From Methylorubrum thiocyanatum (GTDB taxonomy: Bacteria > Pseudomonadota > Alphaproteobacteria > Rhizobiales > Beijerinckiaceae), in assembly GCA_014138645.1 (NCBI GenBank), contig JACJIB010000001.1:186001-250000 (forward strand): a DNA stretch of 64,000 nucleotides, read 5' to 3'. Below the pieces are notes generated by a model. It did not search any database and was not told where the DNA came from. It worked only from the letters and a program-made list of their open reading frames with translations. The position numbers and the translations under genes are program-made. Positions 62,818 to 64,000 of the stretch are shown piece by piece; the stretch's first letter is position 1; each line of letters starts with the position of its first letter.

Positions 62818-63514
62818 AATCGAGCCTCTCTTCGAGGAGTTCGCCGCCATCCGGCTTCAGGGCCCGGGCCTCGATCGAGACGATCTCGCCCGGCACGTCC
62901 GGTGCGACGATGAACGTGTAGGTGGTGGTCTCGAAACCGCGCATCCGCTCGGTCTGGGCATCGCCCGCGAACGGCTTCATCTCGACGCGCCAGCCCTCGA
63001 CGGTCCGTCCCTTGAAGGAGACCTGCGTCGGCGTCACCGTGGCGTTCTCGCGCAGACCCTTGCGGATCGCGTTCTTGATGTAGCGCGGGTTGGCTTCCAG
63101 CAGGCTGGCCAGACCCTTCAGGTGGTTCTCGAGAAACAGAGTCAGCACCGGGTTGCCGGGCATGTCGGTGAAGGGGCCCGCCGGAACGCGGTTGCCACCC
63201 GAGAACATCTGCACGCGGATATCGCGGCTCTCGGCGCTCTTGCCCGGCTCGACCATGAGCTTGATCGCGTCGCTGAGGGGCGGGCCGTAGGGGCCGCGCT
63301 CGATGCCGCTACGGCGCAGGTAGTCGTAGGTGATGGTGCTGCCGGGCGCCGTGTTCTTCATCTGCGGCTGCTCGAAGAGCAGGTCGCTGGCGGCCGGCAC
63401 GGCTCCGTCCTTGGCTGCTGCGGTTGCCGTCGCGGCGGTGTCGGAGGCCGCCCAGGCCGAGGGCGTCGTCACGAGGGCGGCCGAGAGGGCGACCGCCAGA
63501 ATGGATCGTCTCAA
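62798..63514 (-). CDS. exported protein coupled to pqqE (unknown function)
   Basis: The 238-residue protein starts at a TTG at 63514 whose bases overlap the pqqE stop (TTGA); AAAAGG lies 7 bp upstream. No ATG or GTG exists before the signal peptide ([21 protein letters not shown]), which supports the unusual start. The mature part has no Cys; segments include [55 protein letters not shown] (in parts) and [21 protein letters not shown]. Mixed beta structure is likely. I cannot name a family. Position between pqqE and fol genes suggests a link to PQQ or periplasmic quinoproteins. Confidence 0.75.
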   Translation of the reverse strand: MRRSILAVALSAALVTTPSAWAASDTAATATAAAKDGAVPAASDLLFEQPQMKNTAPGSTITYDYLRRSGIERGPYGPPLSDAIKLMVEPGKSAESRDIRVQMFSGGNRVPAGPFTDMPGNPVLTLFLENHLKGLASLLEANPRYIKNAIRKGLRENATVTPTQVSFKGRTVEGWRVEMKPFAGDAQTERMRGFETTTYTFIVAPDVPGEIVSIEARALKPDGGELLEERLDYDQKDS

Positions 63515-64000
63515 AGGGGTGCCTTTTCGCTCAACGGGTTTTGCACATTCGTCCCGATGCTGCGGTATATATAGTCCGGCGGATTCTCGGCAGCCTCTTC
63601 CTTGGCAAGATCCCGCATTTTCGCGTGAAGCGGCGAAAGGGAGCAGGCCGGATCGGTGTTGGCGGCGTCCCCGGTGAGCGCCAGCGCCTGACAGCGGCAG
63701 CCGCCCCAATCCTTCTCCCGCCGGTCGCAGGAGCGGCAGGGCTCCTTCATCCAGCCTGTGCCGCGATAGGCGGCAAAAGCCGGGGATTTCGTCCAGATGT
63801 CGCCGAGCGCGTGATCGGTGACGTACCAGAATTCGAGGCCGGGGATGGTCTCGGCGGCGTGACAGGGCAGCACCTTGCCCTGAGGCGTCACGTTCATCAG
63901 CTTGCGGCCCCAGCCGCCGGCGCAGGCCTTGGGGTACTTGGCGTAGTAGTCCGGCACCACGAGGTCGATGACGAGCTGGCCCTTGAGCCGCTCGCGCGCC
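63511..64000 (-). CDS. pqqE: PQQ biosynthesis radical SAM protein PqqE (C-terminal part, cut by window edge)
   Basis: PqqE makes the carbon-carbon bond between Glu and Tyr of the peptide PqqA, the first step of PQQ synthesis. About 163 codons of the C-terminal SPASM domain are present; the radical SAM core lies beyond the right edge. Visible are [37 protein letters not shown] (partly quoted: [10 protein letters not shown] and [14 protein letters not shown]), then [29 protein letters not shown], which holds the auxiliary iron-sulfur cluster cysteines. It ends [20 protein letters not shown]. Its stop overlaps the next gene. Confidence 0.95.
   Translation of the reverse strand, partial: ARERLKGQLVIDLVVPDYYAKYPKACAGGWGRKLMNVTPQGKVLPCHAAETIPGLEFWYVTDHALGDIWTKSPAFAAYRGTGWMKEPCRSCDRREKDWGGCRCQALALTGDAANTDPACSLSPLHAKMRDLAKEEAAENPPDYIYRSIGTNVQNPLSEKAPL

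Overview
The window is GC-rich chromosomal DNA that by gene content belongs to a pink-pigmented facultative methylotroph of the Methylobacterium/Methylorubrum extorquens group (Alphaproteobacteria, Rhizobiales). The diagnostic part is a contiguous methylotrophy island: the serine-cycle genes sga-hprA-mtdA-fch-mtkA-mtkB-ppc-mclA (40.7-51.6 kb), the lanthanide methanol dehydrogenase genes xoxF-xoxG-xoxJ (57.1-60.6 kb) and the 3' end of pqqE (63.5 kb to the right edge). This order matches what I recall for M. extorquens AM1. Species and strain cannot be fixed by reading alone.

Layout. 1-12.4 kb is one long run of minus-strand genes. Read 5' to 3' it holds chpT, a chemotaxis set (cheA with a C-terminal receiver, cheW, cheY, cheB, cheR), the 5-oxoprolinase-type pair pxpB-pxpC, a UvsE-like UV endonuclease and a TIGR02302 (DUF4175) membrane protein cut by the left edge. 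12.7-19.1 kb is plus-strand: a CysQ-type phosphatase, an EipA/DUF1134 protein preceded by a perfect CtrA box, a coiled-coil membrane protein, a small Cys-containing exported protein, lptM-lysA, a small serine hydrolase and an exported repeat protein with a strong terminator. 19.1-27.7 kb is minus-strand: TIGR01620/YcjX GTPase pair, a RES/Xre toxin-antitoxin pair with two operator-like palindromes, and a 1120-residue hybrid histidine kinase coupled to an O-antigen-ligase-like polymerase. 28-40.1 kb is mixed: small exported or membrane peptides, a COG0523 metallochaperone GTPase, a TetR regulator divergent from a four-gene quinoprotein relay cluster, panB, rpmG, a PA0069-type radical SAM protein, rnhB, and a glycosyltransferase/LpxH-like phosphoesterase pair. 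40.7-51.6 kb is the serine cycle. 51.6-56.4 kb holds a DUF1003 protein, a dienelactone hydrolase, a pterin dehydratase and a NitT/TauT-type ABC importer. 57.1-60.6 kb is xoxFGJ. 60.6-64 kb is a minus-strand run pqqE, two exported proteins of unknown function, then folP-folB-folK.

How the genes fit together. XoxF, with PQQ and a lanthanide, oxidises methanol in the periplasm. XoxG takes the electrons and XoxJ probably assists. Formaldehyde or formate carbon reaches methylene-tetrahydrofolate through MtdA and Fch. Sga and HprA process glyoxylate, serine and hydroxypyruvate, Ppc fixes CO2 onto phosphoenolpyruvate, MtkAB activates malate, and MclA cleaves malyl-CoA to acetyl-CoA and glyoxylate. 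Folate synthesis (FolP, FolB, FolK) and PQQ synthesis (PqqE) supply cofactors from one gene run. The relay cluster at 30.7-33.5 kb is a second PQQ-associated unit with no dehydrogenase next to it.

Most long reading frames opposite these genes are antisense shadows caused by high GC and were not annotated. No rRNA, complete tRNA, CRISPR array or insertion sequence was recognised. Several dispersed palindromic repeats were, including two copies of a 107-108 bp inverted-repeat element flanking mtkAB.
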